Under the pieces are notes generated by a model that searched no databases, was not told the origin of the DNA, and saw nothing but the letters and a program-made list of their open reading frames with translations. A stretch of 64,000 nt of DNA from NCBI GenBank assembly GCA_030685235.1, contig MU839251.1, positions 1-64,000 on the forward strand, written 5' to 3'. A program made the translations under genes and the position numbers. Source of the DNA: Copromyces sp. CBS 386.78. Taxonomy: Eukaryota; Ascomycota; Sordariomycetes; Sordariales; Sordariaceae. This document shows positions 11,634-22,971 of the stretch, in pieces. Numbering within the stretch: position 1 is the stretch's first letter; the number at the start of each line of letters is the position of its first letter.

Positions 11634-12702
11634 ATGACTACCGGAACCTCCATGTCGACCCTCGCCGCAAACAACTTGTTCAATGTCAACGGCATGGTAG
11701 CAGTCATCACCGGCGGCGGAACGGGTGAGTCTCTCCAACACCCTCCTCCCTTCAGACTCTCTCGCCCTTGTCCATGGGCTAACTAACCACTTCAAACCCA
11801 AGGCATCGGCCTCATGATGGCCCGCGCCCTCGCCGCCAACGGTGCCAAGCGCGTTTACATCCTCGGCCGCCGCGCCGGCGTCCTCTCCGCCGCCGTTGAA
11901 GCCAACCCCGAGCGGGGCATCATCGTCGCCATCGTCTGTGACGTAACCGACAAGGAATCCCTCCAAAAGTGCGTGGACAAGATCACCCGCGACGTCGGGT
12001 ACATCAACCTCTTCGTCGCCAACTCTGGCGTCCTGGGTCCCTCCAACAAATGGGACACCAGCCTCCCGCTTTCCGAAGTCCGCAAGAACTTGTTCACCAA
12101 CTTCCAGATGGAGGAGATGACGAGCGCCCTCAACACCAATGTTACGGGAGCCTTCTTCTCCATGGTCGCCTTCCTGGAGCTGCTGGAGGCGGGAAACAAG
12201 AACGCTGTTGAGAAGGGCGGGTTCGGCAAGCCGGTTACAGAGGGGAGTCATGTCCCGTCAGTGCAGAGCCAGATTATCGTCACGGCTAGTATTGCTGGGT
12301 ACAGCAGGAAGACGGTGTCGACGCCGGCGTATGGAAGCAGCAAGGCTGCGATGATTTACTTGACTAAGCAGGCGAGTTCGGCGTTGGCGCCGTATGGGAT
12401 TCGGGCGAATGCGTTGGCTCCGGGGTGTAAGTTTTATTCTCTCCAAGTATACAGGTGGGTTGATCATGCTAACGAGAGATACAGTGTTCCCTTCCGAGCT
12501 CGCGGCCGGACTTATCGGAAACCGTGACCCTGGGACCGAGTCCTTCGAAAGTCCGCACTTCATCCCTACTAGGAAGTTCGGTGGTGAGGAGGAGATGGCT
12601 GGTACTATCCTGTATCTTGCTAGCCGTGCCGGAAGCTTCTGCAACGGTTTGATCCTTGTCAACGATGGTGGACGGCTGTCGGTTATGCCGTCCTCTTACT
12701 GA
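11634..12702 (+). CDS. Short-chain dehydrogenase/reductase (SDR)
   Basis: NAD(P)-dependent oxidoreductase of the classical SDR fold; the substrate is unknown. Exons are 11634-11724, 11803-12426 and 12485-12702 (933 nt, 310 residues). Intron 1 is GTGAGT..AAG with a CTAAC branch site, and intron 2 is GTAAGT..CAG. The cofactor motif TGGGTGIG lies at residues 26-33 and is completed across the first splice junction, which confirms it. The catalytic Ser lies in IIVTASIAGY and the YxxxK pair in YGSSK. IRANALAPG follows in the usual place and is joined by the second intron to LFPSELAAGLIG. The C-terminal GGEEEMAGTILYLASRAG and LVNDGG segments are typical of the family. It is closely followed by the convergent PLP-enzyme gene. 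Confidence 0.93.
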
Positions 12703-12899
12703 GTTGGGGTGCTGCGCGAGGACTTGGACGAAAGGCATGCTGTCTTCCTGTGCATGCCTGGATGGAGGCTAATTAGGGGTATCTATGCTCATTAACTCGT
12801 CGCCCAGTCCCAAGGTCACGCTCGCTCTTCAAGTGCCATCTTGCCACTCACCAACCTCCCTATCCTCCAGTCCTCCTACCGCCTCTCAATACCATCACA

Positions 12900-14938
12900 T
12901 CAGTCTTGACACTCCCCAGCCGCCTCCAACGCCCTCCCCACCCTCTCCCCCAACCACTCCCTCTCCTCCAACCCAACACTAATCCTCACCAGATCCTCCA
13001 CCACCCCAAACTCGGCCGCCCACTCCAGTTCCCGATAATGCGCCAACAGGGTATACGCACAACAAAGCGTAAAGTTGGTTCCCAGACTCGGCCCCTTGGC
13101 CACATGCAGCGCGTCATAGAAGGCACTGGCCTTTGCGGGAGTCTGGAACTTGATGGAGACTAGGAATCCGTAGCCCCCTTCCCCTGTAAAGGTAGAGGTA
13201 GGCTTAACCCGAAATTGCTCGTATATGCTTTCTGTTGATGAGCCTTTGGGGTAATAGACTTCTTGTACGCTGGCGTGTGGTCGGAGGAGATGCTGGACCA
13301 GCCAGTTGGCGTTGGAACTGGCCTGACGGACGCGGTGGATGAAGTTGCGGCTGTTGTGGTTCATGGTTGTGATGTCGGAGGGGAACCAACTTCTCTCCGT
13401 CTCTTCTTTTCCTTCGTTCCTGATCTCGATCTCCTGCTCTTCTCCATCTCCTTCCAACAACGCAGCTGCATACCCCGAGTCTCTCTTCCCATTCCTCTCA
13501 CTACTTCCAGCCTTCCCGTCCAGTCCCTCATTTCCTGCTGCCGTCACCGTAGCACCCGGCCCCGGCCCCGACCCCGACCCCCAAAGCTCCCCCTTGAGTT
13601 CTTGGTAACGCCCCGAAGAGGGACTAAGCACAGCACAACCCCCCATGACATCACACCCCCCGCTAAACATCTTGGTCAAACTGCTCACCACCGCATCGCA
13701 TTTTCCCAGGACGTTCACGTTCGCGCCCGTGCCGCCGACGGTATCATCCACCACCAGCGCGAACCCATACCTTTTGCTCAACTCCCACAGCTTCTCCAGG
13801 TCGGGGGACTGTAAGAGCGGGTTGCCGGGGAACTCGGTTACTAGCAAATCGATGTCTAGCTCCCCTGACTCGAGGGACTGGGAGAGGGAAGAGGGGCCCG
13901 CCCTGAGGGGTGTGGAGAAGGGGTAGAGGTGGAATGTGAAGCCCAAAAGACTGGATAGGAGCTTCAAAGTGTCGACGTAAAGGAAGCCGAAGAGGGCTAC
14001 CGAGGGACGTCGTCGTCGAGTGCCGTTGGTCTGGAGTCGGAGTCGGGGCATAACCAGGCATCTTATGGCGGAGGAGACGGCCGCTATGGAGGACATGCCT
14101 GCGGGGTACAACAGGACATCATGGTTCGCAACTGGGAGGGAGGGCGTGGAGTAGCAATTGGCTAGTCGGGTGCGGATTGCCTCCAAGGCCTTGGCGTTGC
14201 TGTCTTTGTCAAATGGGGTTGGAGATGAACGGTTGACATGGTTGGTTTGGTCCTTGGAGTTGGATGTGGACGTGGGTTGCAGAAAAGGAGCGCTCTCCAT
14301 CCAGTAGGTCGCTCGTCGGCTGGAAATCCCAAAGCCGGTGTGTTGCCAGAAGGCTTTGGCTGTGGGGAACATGTCGACGGGGTAGGGGAGGAGGAAGACA
14401 TCCTCCTGACCGAGTGCAGCCAGTGCTTGACTTTTCCGTGACGGCAGGTCGTCATCTTGGCGGACGGCGGTGATGGTGCCGTCCCAGCGGGCGATGAGAA
14501 TGTCGAAGTTCACTTTCGGAGAATCGGGGTCAAGCTTTTGCCGGAAGAAGCGTCGGCACATAAGCGCGTGGTGGCCCGTAGAGAGGATCAAGGCGTGTTT
14601 ACCCTTGAGGTCAAGGTTGCTGTGTTCTTGACCGAAGTGCGCGAGAAGACGGTCTGCTAGTCGTTCTACCACTCGCGGAATGAAGAAGCGCGGGTAGCCT
14701 GTGACCATGGTGTCCAGCACGCGACGATCTCGACAGGCCCAGCCGAGGGTGTCTTCCCATGTTGGGAGGTGGACGCTTACGCCCTTGGTCAACAAAGGTC
14801 AGTATCATTGGGGCTTCTCTTGATGGGAGGTAAGTGCGACTGGCTTACATGGGGATTTCCAGGAGGGAGAGACTCGCCGAGCTGGAGGAGCTCTGGATGT
14901 TGGATGATGCCGTTTTCACCCATGATGAACTGTTGCAT
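12900..14938 (-). CDS. Cystathionine gamma-synthase-like PLP enzyme
   Basis: A member of the Cys/Met-metabolism PLP-dependent family, most like fungal cystathionine gamma-synthase, which joins an activated homoserine to cysteine in transsulfuration. Two exons, 14938-14849 and 14783-12900, are separated by a 65-nt GTAAGC..AAG intron in phase 0; they give 657 residues. An in-frame stop lies three codons before the ATG. The pyridoxal lysine is in SSLTKMFSGG, about residue 400; upstream is the cofactor-contact segment VVDDTVGG. A long acidic Gly/Ser-rich insertion lies shortly after the lysine motif (about residues 430-490), in a position where the family normally continues directly to the substrate domain. 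Given the length and insertion this may be a paralogue rather than the main pathway enzyme. Confidence 0.88.
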
Positions 14939-15769
14939 CTTGCCTGGCTATCACAGATGCAATGTTCCCGGGGCGCAGGCAAACTTATATGCCCATTGCA
15001 AATGTCAACAACCGGCGGTGCCGTGGCTCAGCTGGCCACTTTACTGCTTACCTCTAGACTTACTTCCTAGCGCCACAATCATTGACCGCTTGGCTTGGAG
15101 TCCGTGGATGTGGAGCACCGATCGCTGAGCTGAAGATTTGCCAAGAATCGCGAGTCGTCTTGGAGTTGGAGTGATGTGGCAGTGGAGACGCTGATGTCAT
15201 ATTCTCTAGAGATGAACGGGTGGTGAACCAGAACCAGAACCAGAAGCGACCCGTGGAAAGTGCGACAGAGACCCCCAATGGCTAAGGCACACAACACACG
15301 TGCTTCAAGTTGGACAGAAGATCAGTGTGCATCATGGCCCATCTTCAGGCATTGGATTGCTCGGTTTGTTTGATTGTTGTACAAAAGGTCCAGTGCAGAC
15401 GCACACTTTCGGACGGGAGTTGACATGGTGAGTGGGCTGTCTCCGCCAAGACCACCATCCCTGACGCAGATCATGGGAGAGGAAGGTGTCGAAGCATGCA
15501 TACCCCCCCTTGATTCATCATGGCGACAGGCCAATGTCAAAAACAACGTCAATTGATCACGGTCTCGATGTCTTTTTTGCACATAAAGAGACGCCAACTT
15601 CTGCCACAATGAAAGCTCTTCCTTACGGTAGCTCTGCATCGCAGTTCATAACAACCAGTTCCGATACTCACCCCCAAGACCACCAAAGTAATCAAGACCA
15701 CCAAGTACCTAGGTACCAACTCTTGCAGACCACAACACAGCCAAAACCCAACCCACACCACGCTGCATC
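14939..15769. other. Intergenic, no supported gene
   Basis: Upstream of the PLP-enzyme gene. Short overlapping frames only. The final ~100 bases before 15770 are A/C-rich, like a leader for the small ORF that follows. Confidence 0.5.
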
Positions 15770-16048
15770 ATGGTGCCCAATATCTTCTTCTGGTTCCCCC
15801 CAGCTGTGCAGGCAGAGGCCTACGCTCTGATGTGGCCCGGGAACTGGACGAAGAAGAAGAAGAAGGATTCCTCTCCGGCAGCTTCCCAGAGTACTGGCTC
15901 TGGTCAGGAGAAGAAGGAGGGGATCAACAGCGGCAGCAGTAGCATCAGCGACAGCAAGGAAGCGAAGGCGGAGATGAAGGAGACGACGGAGAATAAGGTT
16001 AGTAATGGTGGCAGGGAGAAGAAGAACGGCAGGCGGTGGTGGAAGTGA
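15770..16048 (+). CDS. Small hypothetical protein, Lys/Ser-rich
   Basis: A single open frame of 92 codons. The first 26 residues are hydrophobic and aromatic (FFWFPPAVQAEAYALMWPGNW), followed by a run of five lysines and a Ser/Glu/Lys-rich tail ending RRWWK. The ATG sits after an A/C-rich leader, as expected for a fungal mRNA. I recognise no family. It could be a short membrane-associated or mitochondrial peptide, or a chance frame. Confidence 0.4.
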   Translation: MVPNIFFWFPPAVQAEAYALMWPGNWTKKKKKDSSPAASQSTGSGQEKKEGINSGSSSISDSKEAKAEMKETTENKVSNGGREKKNGRRWWK

Positions 16049-17082
16049 GGTGGGTGTGTTGCGGATTTGCAACTTGCAGGTGCTGAAGAAGAATTGTGGG
16101 GGATGAGTGCTAGTGCCGGGAAGGCGAGAGATGGATGGCAGACTAGAAGTTGCGAGGTGTTGGAGGGTGATGTTTGGGAGAGGTAGGGGTGTGGTGGTGG
16201 AAGGCGATTGCAATGTTTGCAGGTCACATTCACAAAGATATAATAATAATAATAGTCTTATTCCCTATGCTACTTATCTATAGCGCCTTATTGGCATGGG
16301 GTACTTCTCCTGGTTCTCTAGAGGAAACCGTGCGGCGATAAGCGCCGTCGGATGAAAACCGCCAGCTCCTGTCGGTCGCGAATGAATCGCGCCTGCTCCA
16401 TCTCGATTCCATCTGTAGCGGTGCTCACCCACCGCCTCAGCAAACAAGCCACTTCCCCTCTACCGCCTTATTCACAAAGATATAAGTGCAAGTAATGTGC
16501 CAAAAAAGGATGTAATTATGACTTGTGGTGAGACGGAAGACGGGAAGACGGGAGTCCAATTGCTCGGACCAGGCGCCGTGTACTCTTCTGCGGACGGTCA
16601 TACCACCAGGGGTTCGCAACGCATCGGTACCTTCCGGGGCTGTGTTGTTTCAGTCGTACCTTCCTCAAGACTTCAACAACATGTCGACAGTTGACGACGG
16701 ATGGAGCGACTGCCCTTTCAAATCATTTCCATGTCCAGAATCAGCATGTCAAGATACATTGAAGGAGCCTGTCTTCAATAAGAAAGAACACAAAGCCATG
16801 GGAAAGCACACACAGATACAAAAAGAAGGAAGACCTGACAAGAAGGCATGCTGGCCACGAGATCCCAGGTATCCAAGACTGGCCTCCCCACGCCTTGAGA
16901 GCTGTTGTTTTTCTTCCCATCTTCATCACATTCTTCAATTAATTTCAATGACCTCAAAAAGTCTCCACCTTGCCATTCCAATGGAAGTTTCCTCCTGCCT
17001 GTCCTCGTTTCCACTTCACCTCTTCCCTCACATCTAGCCAACTTCAGTATCAATCCGCGTTCGCCTTTCCACCCTGCAACAA
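16049..17082. other. Intergenic, no supported gene
   Basis: Contains two copies of the word ATTCACAAAGATATAA (near 16228 and 16469) and otherwise short frames. The last ~120 bases are strongly CT-rich, a typical Neurospora-style leader for the gene at 17083. Confidence 0.45.
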
Positions 17083-17619
17083 ATGTCTGAACTCGACAAA
17101 TATGGATCTTCTGCTTGGTCTCTCAACAACACCGCGCCATACGCTAAATCTACGGCTCGAAAGTTTTCCATTACTATTTTAGACACAACGTCCGTGACGG
17201 TCATCGACCTCAACCCATCCTCAGTGCCAGGTTGTTCATGGAGTGAGTACGGATTCTGTTGGCACACAGCCCTCAGGAACTGCAACCTGGAACGCACGTC
17301 TTGCACTCTTTCCACGCTCAATCAGGAGCACATCTTGTAAGTCCTCAACGATGCTAGTCTCAACGGTGCTACGTCTCATGTTCATGACTAACAGGAAACT
17401 TGTTTTTGTAGATTAGAATACCGGGACAAATGCTTTGTCAGGATGAGAACAGATCCTCCCCGACATCAGTCGACACCTCAAAACCCGGCCCTATCTCTTC
17501 AAGTACTTGGGACGAACGATCGTTCTTCGGCAGACTCGACATTTCCTGGCTCGTTCATTACTTCATTCACTCTTCGTTTTATATATTGCTTCAAGTATGA
17601 CCAACTACCATCGCAGTAA
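17083..17619 (+). CDS. Hypothetical small spliced gene
   Basis: Two exons, 17083-17336 and 17412-17619, are joined by a 75-nt GTAAGT..TAG intron with a GACTAAC branch site; total 462 nt, 153 residues. The second exon stays open for 69 codons in the phase demanded by the splice. The start follows a CT-rich leader and has an acceptable context (CAACAAATGTC). The protein has no signal peptide, membrane segment or motif that I recognise; the N-terminal half is polar with several Ser/Thr and four cysteines (residues ~50-80). It could also be a non-conserved transcript. Confidence 0.45.
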
Positions 17620-18032
17620 AATTCGCAGCCGCCAATCCCCGGTTTGAGTTTGTCGTCTCCCTGCGGCCCGGGATTTCTTCTTTTCTTCGTATATCTTGAT
17701 GGACAACATTCTTTACTGCCACTTGCCCACAGTCCCGAAGTGACCACTGACCGCTGACAAGATGGACAGACAGGAGCTTCCTTCGCCTTTCCCCTCGGAA
17801 GCGTATGGAGCGCTGATGTCTTCGGGGCTCCCTCTGCCTTCTGGTGCCGCTTAAGGCCTGTTCGGGTCCGCGTTAGGGATTTTAGAAAATAAACGTGTTA
17901 ACGTGCAGGGTCCGCAGCTGCAATCCTGCAACATTAAGGCAGCGTTAAGGTAGGCCAAGACTTTGGCTGCAAGATGGAAAGAGGTGCTTAACATCCCCTT
18001 TCTACCTTTCTTCTTTCTTTCTCTTTCTTCCT
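17620..18032. other. Intergenic, no gene seen
   Basis: 3' flank of the small gene. The stretch 17865-17950 (GGCCTGTTCGGGTCCGCGTT onward) looks like an end of a repeat, but I found no partner in the window. Confidence 0.4.
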
Positions 18033-18192
18033 CCTTTTCATCATCACCACCATCCTTTTCATCATCACCACCATCCTTTTCATTATCACCACCACTCTTC
18101 TTATCATCGCCATCCTTCTTATCATCGCCATCCTTCTTATCATCGCCATCCTTCTCATCATCACCATCCTTCTCATCATCACCATCCTTCTT
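18033..18192. repeat. TCATCATCACCACCATCCTT-type minisatellite
   Basis: About 8-10 imperfect units combining TCATCA and CCATCCTT words (18-21 bases each). It creates long but meaningless Ser/Pro frames on plus and Met/Arg frames on minus. Confidence 0.85.
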
Positions 18193-18419
18193 GTGCCCTT
18201 GCTCGAAACCTTCTCAGAAGGCGGAGTCTTTCCTTTTCCTCCTCCGACTGGGTTTGGTCAGAGGCTGAGTCTGGCTCTGCGGACAGAAGCCTCGGTGTGT
18301 ACGGCATTCGGGCTGAGGGCTGCAGCAGGGACTGCGTAGAACGCGTGCTCTGCTCTGTATGTGGCTGTGGAGTTTTGGGGAAGCTTGCTGCAGGTGTGTC
18401 GGAGTTAAGTCTATCCTCT

Positions 18420-19700
18420 AGAGAGGAGTCCTCGACTTCCTAATGTTTGGCTCGCGGTTTTGGAAAACCGGGCAACGGCGGATCTTGTTCATCCTCCGAC
18501 CTTGAAAGGCCGGCTTCAGGGCTAGTCCTGGTGGCGACGTAGTCTTGACTACGCCTCTCCCATTCGGATGGGGCTTCAGAGCTCTGGGCTCTGGTGGCGA
18601 CAGGACCGAAGTCAAGTCTATCCTCCTCGGGGAGGTCTTCAGAAGGCTGGCTTCTGGCGGCGACAGGACCGACCTCAAGCCCGCGCAACCTTACGAAATC
18701 ACCACGTCAGCATTCGCCACGATGAGAAGAACCAGCGCTGGCAAAAGCAGGGCAGCCGCGAGAAAGACTCGCGCCACGCCAAAGCAATCTACTTTCGCAG
18801 TCGACCTCATTGAAGCGCAGGAAGACGCGTTGGGTACCTAGCCTTTCATGGGCGTGGGGACTTGGACTCCGGGAGACATCGCCAAAGGCTCCCCAACCTT
18901 GAGAAATGACCACATCAATAAGAGCGCGTTTTTCAATTTCCTGGACTTCGGAGACCAGCTCAAGCTTACGAAGATTCTAACCAAAGCGGCGACGTTCACC
19001 GATAAAGGGATCTCACAAACCAAATATGCCAAGCAAGCACTGTCCATCAGGAACACCAAAGACTTGGCAGGGCCAGCAGTCTTCACGACGGTCATCGACG
19101 GTCTCGCCAAGAAGCCTGACATTTACACCATTCAGGCTACGCAGGGACTCTGAGCTCGGTGTATGCTGGGATGACGAGGTTGCACGCAGCTGTGACCTTG
19201 CGTCTGACTGGTTTCGCTCTGCTGGTAGTCCTCACCAGCATGTCCTCGCAGGAGGCTATCCTCATCATGTCCGAGGCGGAGTCGATGCTGACCCCGTTGG
19301 GAACCGTCCAAGACGTGCCGAGCAACAGGTTTGCGGCAAGACTATTCTTTTTACTTTCTTTACTACAAGGCAATCCCGTCACGCAGCCCTGCCACCTTTC
19401 CCAGCCTCGTGGACCCTTGACCACCATATACCCAAGGAGTTTTTCCGGGCAGGAGTCCAGTATGTGCGGCGGCACGGAAATTCCCTGGTACAGACTCCAG
19501 ATCAGATCGAAAGTCAAGACGACCTTTTTGGTTTCGAGGAGGAAGACTCGGAATCAGACGAGCCAGAGTCTGGTCAACCCAGCCACAGCACGTCCGACCC
19601 AAATCAGCACCTCCAACTTCCAGAAAGCCAGCCCCCCGCATGATTCCCTCGTCGTCCCTGACTGGACGAGCTTGAAACTAGACTAGTTACATGAGTGATA
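18420..19700 (+). other. Decayed coding-like DNA with local tandem repeats
   Basis: Imperfect repeats of a GGCTTC...CTGGTGGCGACAGGACCG unit lie at about 18500-18690. They are followed by a string of open stretches in changing frames (for example 18722-18841 and 18848-19153) separated by single stops. The composition is normal, so this decay is not RIP. Together with the RNase H fragment at 19710 it looks like the remains of a retroelement-related or domesticated gene, but I recognise no domain in this part. Confidence 0.4.
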
Positions 19701-19709
19701 GGCTTAGAC

Positions 19710-19950
19710 GCCTCTGAAAAACTAGCTTTCATAATCGAGAAAATCTTGGACTTGTTGGAAGAGTTGACGGATGAGGCGACCAACGTCCCGGGAGTCGACT
19801 TCGTCCTTAACCTCCATTACGTGAAGGGGCACAAAGGCCTTCCGATAATAAGGAAACCGACCATATAAACGTCAAGGCTTGTGATGAGGAGTGGGATACT
19901 CTTCTCGCCGACAACAAGGAAGAAGGTGCGACTTCGTTCTCACCAGATAT
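19710..19950 (+). pseudogene. RNase H domain fragment, frameshifted
   Basis: Translation gives FIIEKILDLLEELTDEAT followed shortly by LNLHYVKGHKGLP; after a small indel it continues KETDHINVKACDEEWDTL. This corresponds to the C-terminal part of an RNase H fold, the (W/Y)VKGHxGxxGNExAD block with its last catalytic Asp. It is similar in order and spacing to the intact gene at 22972-25401 (FERIVRLVRQLSHEV...YWVKGHANVEGNERADKLS). The indel falls inside the GNExAD motif, and stops occur upstream, so this is a broken relative of that gene. Confidence 0.65.
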
Positions 19951-20724
19951 GCATTCCGATTGCTTCCCAACATTAACGAGCGGACAGCCGGTGATATCGC
20001 ACGGACATCCGCCCTTAAGAAGCGGACAACAGATCATATTGAGCCAACAACCGGCTCCATTACCAATTCTCGTCTGCAGGAGGAGAGTGTCCTTGTGCTA
20101 TGAGAAGCCGAGACCCAGAACTGAAGAGCAGGTCTCGGGGCCTGTGAGGAAGATGATCGGCTTACAGCGCTTCACAATTACTATGAGGAAAAGCCTACGA
20201 TTAAGATTAGCCACTCGAAGAGGACTCAAAACTGGAGCCACTTTATGTTAGGCTTCTACAATTTTGGCGGGTTTGGAGCCCTGCCCTTCTGGGTTCAAAG
20301 AGCAGGAGCCGCTTCGGACATGCCACGGAGCATAGCATTGGTAGTGGAACAATGGCTCGACTCAGGAGGCACATTGCGTAGCTCTTCCGCCTCACCCGCG
20401 GTTCTAGCTACCTTACACTATCTGTCCCACTCAGACCACTGACGACGACAACACCTCGACCAAGCTGGAGTTCTCCGGTGATGGGCTCAACCACCTCGCT
20501 GAATTCTTCGACGCTGGTCTCAAGTCCGTTATGTCACCCTTCGGCGGTAACACTCTCAAATTTTCAACTCCCTCTCTCTTCGCTCTACCACGCACACCTG
20601 TGCACCTTCACCGGATGCTGGTGGGATTCCTTCATGAAGGCGGTCTCTTCATACTGACTTTAGAGATTCGTCATCAGAATTTTTCGCCAGACTGATTCCA
20701 ACCTGGAAAGCTCTCCAGCATCTC

Positions 20725-20945
20725 TATACAGACCCAATCGCTATTATCAAGATTGGGTGGAAGTGCTTCTTGGTTTACTTGCGTTTGGAATACGGTTGAG
20801 ACAGTAACCATTTACTTCCTCTTCCCCGAAACTCAAGGGAAAACATTGACGGGAGGAGTTGGCCTTCATTTGGGAAGACGATGAGGTGGGAGATAGGGTG
20901 CGGCAGATTCGTGACTCAAAAAGACTGGGGATAGAGAGTATTGTT
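20725..20945 (+). pseudogene. C-terminal fragment of an MFS sugar transporter
   Basis: Three frame-shifted pieces read YTDPIAIIKIGWKCFLVY, then VWNTVETVTIYFLFPETQGK, then ELAFIWEDDEVGDRVRQIRD. The final transmembrane helix followed by PETxGxTLEE is the signature end of hexose/pentose transporters. At least two small indels (near 20780 and 20850) break the frame, and nothing of the first eleven helices is recognisable upstream. It looks like a relic of deletion or of a captured gene end. Confidence 0.7.
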
Positions 20946-21819
20946 TCTCTTTTGTTCTATTCGTCCATTTTCATTGTGAAAGGCGTTAATTTAAGCGATG
21001 ATAACGGTTTGGGACTGAATTAGGCAGGAATACTATCAAATTATGTGAGAACATTCCAGGCCGTTCGGTATCCTAACCGCTAGTGCTTTGCGCTGCAGGG
21101 CCTTTGCCCTGCACCCTCTTTGACAGCGGTTCTGGCACGTGCCAGGATCCCTTCCGGAATCCGATCGCTAACTTGTGACGAACCTATAACATTGGAAAGG
21201 ACATACAAGGTTAAGCGATCCTAGCATTCATGTTTTCTTGATGTATCACGGCACAAGAAAATACAAAATAGGCGATTGGAGTTGACGAGCGACCACACAA
21301 AGTATATGTATATTCCGTAATTAGTAACACGAGCAACATACTATAGGTCAAGAAGGCTATGCGTTGAAGAAGTCCCACGTCATCCTCGAGATGGAGTAGA
21401 CAAGTCATGTTCTCTACTTATAGATATTGAGCCCGCTCAACAAACAACTACATCTTTCTTCCTCCATCCCAGTCCAATCATCAAATCCCACCAGTGTCTA
21501 GACTCAGACACCCTAATCCATAGCCATTGTCCTATCCAAGGAAGTCATCCCGCCTTCAGCTCTTCCAACCCTATGCTACAGCCATGTGTCAGGAACATAG
21601 TGTGCCCTTGCCGGCCTCTAGATAGATGCTTCCAAGTTCCACGGCTTCCAGCGCTTAGAACTCGCACGCCTTCTCAACGCATAAACCTAAATTTGTTAAG
21701 GTGAAAGGGCTAAAGATCCGCTAACAGAATCCATCAGCCAAATGCGCTCGTAAGATTGGGTTGGCACGAAAAAAAAAAAAAAAAAAAAAAAAAGGAAAAA
21801 AGGACTCACCTGGGCATGA
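20946..21819. other. Intergenic; hairpin and a 25-nt poly(A) tract
   Basis: A GC-rich hairpin lies near 21098-21113 (GCAGGGCCTTTGCCCTGC). An uninterrupted A run occupies about 21769-21793. No gene seen. Confidence 0.5.
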
Positions 21820-22050
21820 TTACGGTTGACCACCAGACGCACTGCCCTGGCTATCAGAAGCCTCGTTCTTCCCAGCAGTGGCCCCAGCGGACGTAGCAGT
21901 CTGAGGTACCGCAGGGTTACTGGCCTTGGTATATTTGATATCGAGAAGCACCACCTCTACCTTGCCGTCTTCCTGTTTATCTGAAATGAGAGGGACGCCG
22001 CCGGGGTTTCCGGCGTTCTTGGCGTTGGTGGGAACTTGCAGGTGGTTCAT
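21820..22050 (-). CDS. Small hypothetical protein
   Basis: 76 residues, single exon. The N-terminal half is ordinary in composition (KVEVVLLDIKYTK); the C-terminal half is rich in Ala, Ser, Thr and Gly and ends SASGGQP. No known family. A TATA-like TTATACC lies about 180 bases upstream. Its stop is ~25 bases before a poly(A)/poly(T) tract. It may be a real short gene or part of a longer one. Confidence 0.35.
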   Translation of the reverse strand: MNHLQVPTNAKNAGNPGGVPLISDKQEDGKVEVVLLDIKYTKASNPAVPQTATSAGATAGKNEASDSQGSASGGQP

Positions 22051-22971
22051 CTCAATATCTGACGGAATGTTACCGCTGTTACAGGTATTTTCGGGGATAG
22101 AGGGTAGTTAGAATGAGTGTGGCTGAATGGTTGTGATCGGTGAGGTTGTTCGGAAAACCTGAGGAAATGGTTGGTTGAAATGATGAATTTCCCGAATGGG
22201 GCCTAGGAACGTAGCAGTAAGATGGCCTACTTATACCCTTTCACGGATTAATTGGCTGTTCGCCTTATGGAGAGTATGATGTAAGAGAAGGTTTTGGCGC
22301 CATCAATCTAGATGAAGTCACGAACGAATCCAGCGTGTTGGTTCGCAGCATTAACGCGGCACGGCATACCATGAACGGAGTATTTCCGCGTGAGCCGTGC
22401 CAACGGCCACAGCAAATCGCTCGTTCCGTATACGTTGGCTGTCTGTGCCGCCCAACGGACACCAAGAAAGAGTGAATGAACAAAGAGAATTGTACAACGA
22501 AACTTTTCGGAGCGCGCGCTCAACTGCAACAGGTCAGCTACCCGACTGCCTCAAGCGTACCATGTCGGTTAAGGAGTAATGAAATAGAAAAAACAATTGA
22601 CAGAACTAAACAGGGACTAAGATTCAGACTAACGTGAGCCACCAAGCTGATGCATTCCCATAATAGGGTATTTGGTAACGAAAACTTGCGGAACGAACCA
22701 ACGAAAACCAACGCTCTCAGCTCCATCCACCCTTGTAGCATTTTCTGTCTTTAAACTTCCAAACAAAGGACTTTGCGACACTGTCCAAAACACCGAGGGT
22801 ATCTCAAACGATAGGAAGGAGAACCAACAGAACCCTGAAGACAAATAAAAAGCGCTAGACTTCTTTGCGCCAAGAAGCCAGAAGCAGGAACCCGGGACAT
22901 CACATCCCATCATGATAGCCGTAAAACCAACACCAAACTCCTTGCCTTGCAAGAAGCAATTTGAAACAGGT
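22051..22971. other. Intergenic, no supported gene
   Basis: Lies between the small ORF and the 3' end of the RNase H-domain gene; only short overlapping frames. Confidence 0.5.

Noticed and set aside
17963..18268. Ser/Pro-rich and Met/Arg-rich ORFs over 18.0-18.2 kb
   Set aside because: Both are translations of a minisatellite; no start context or conserved flank.
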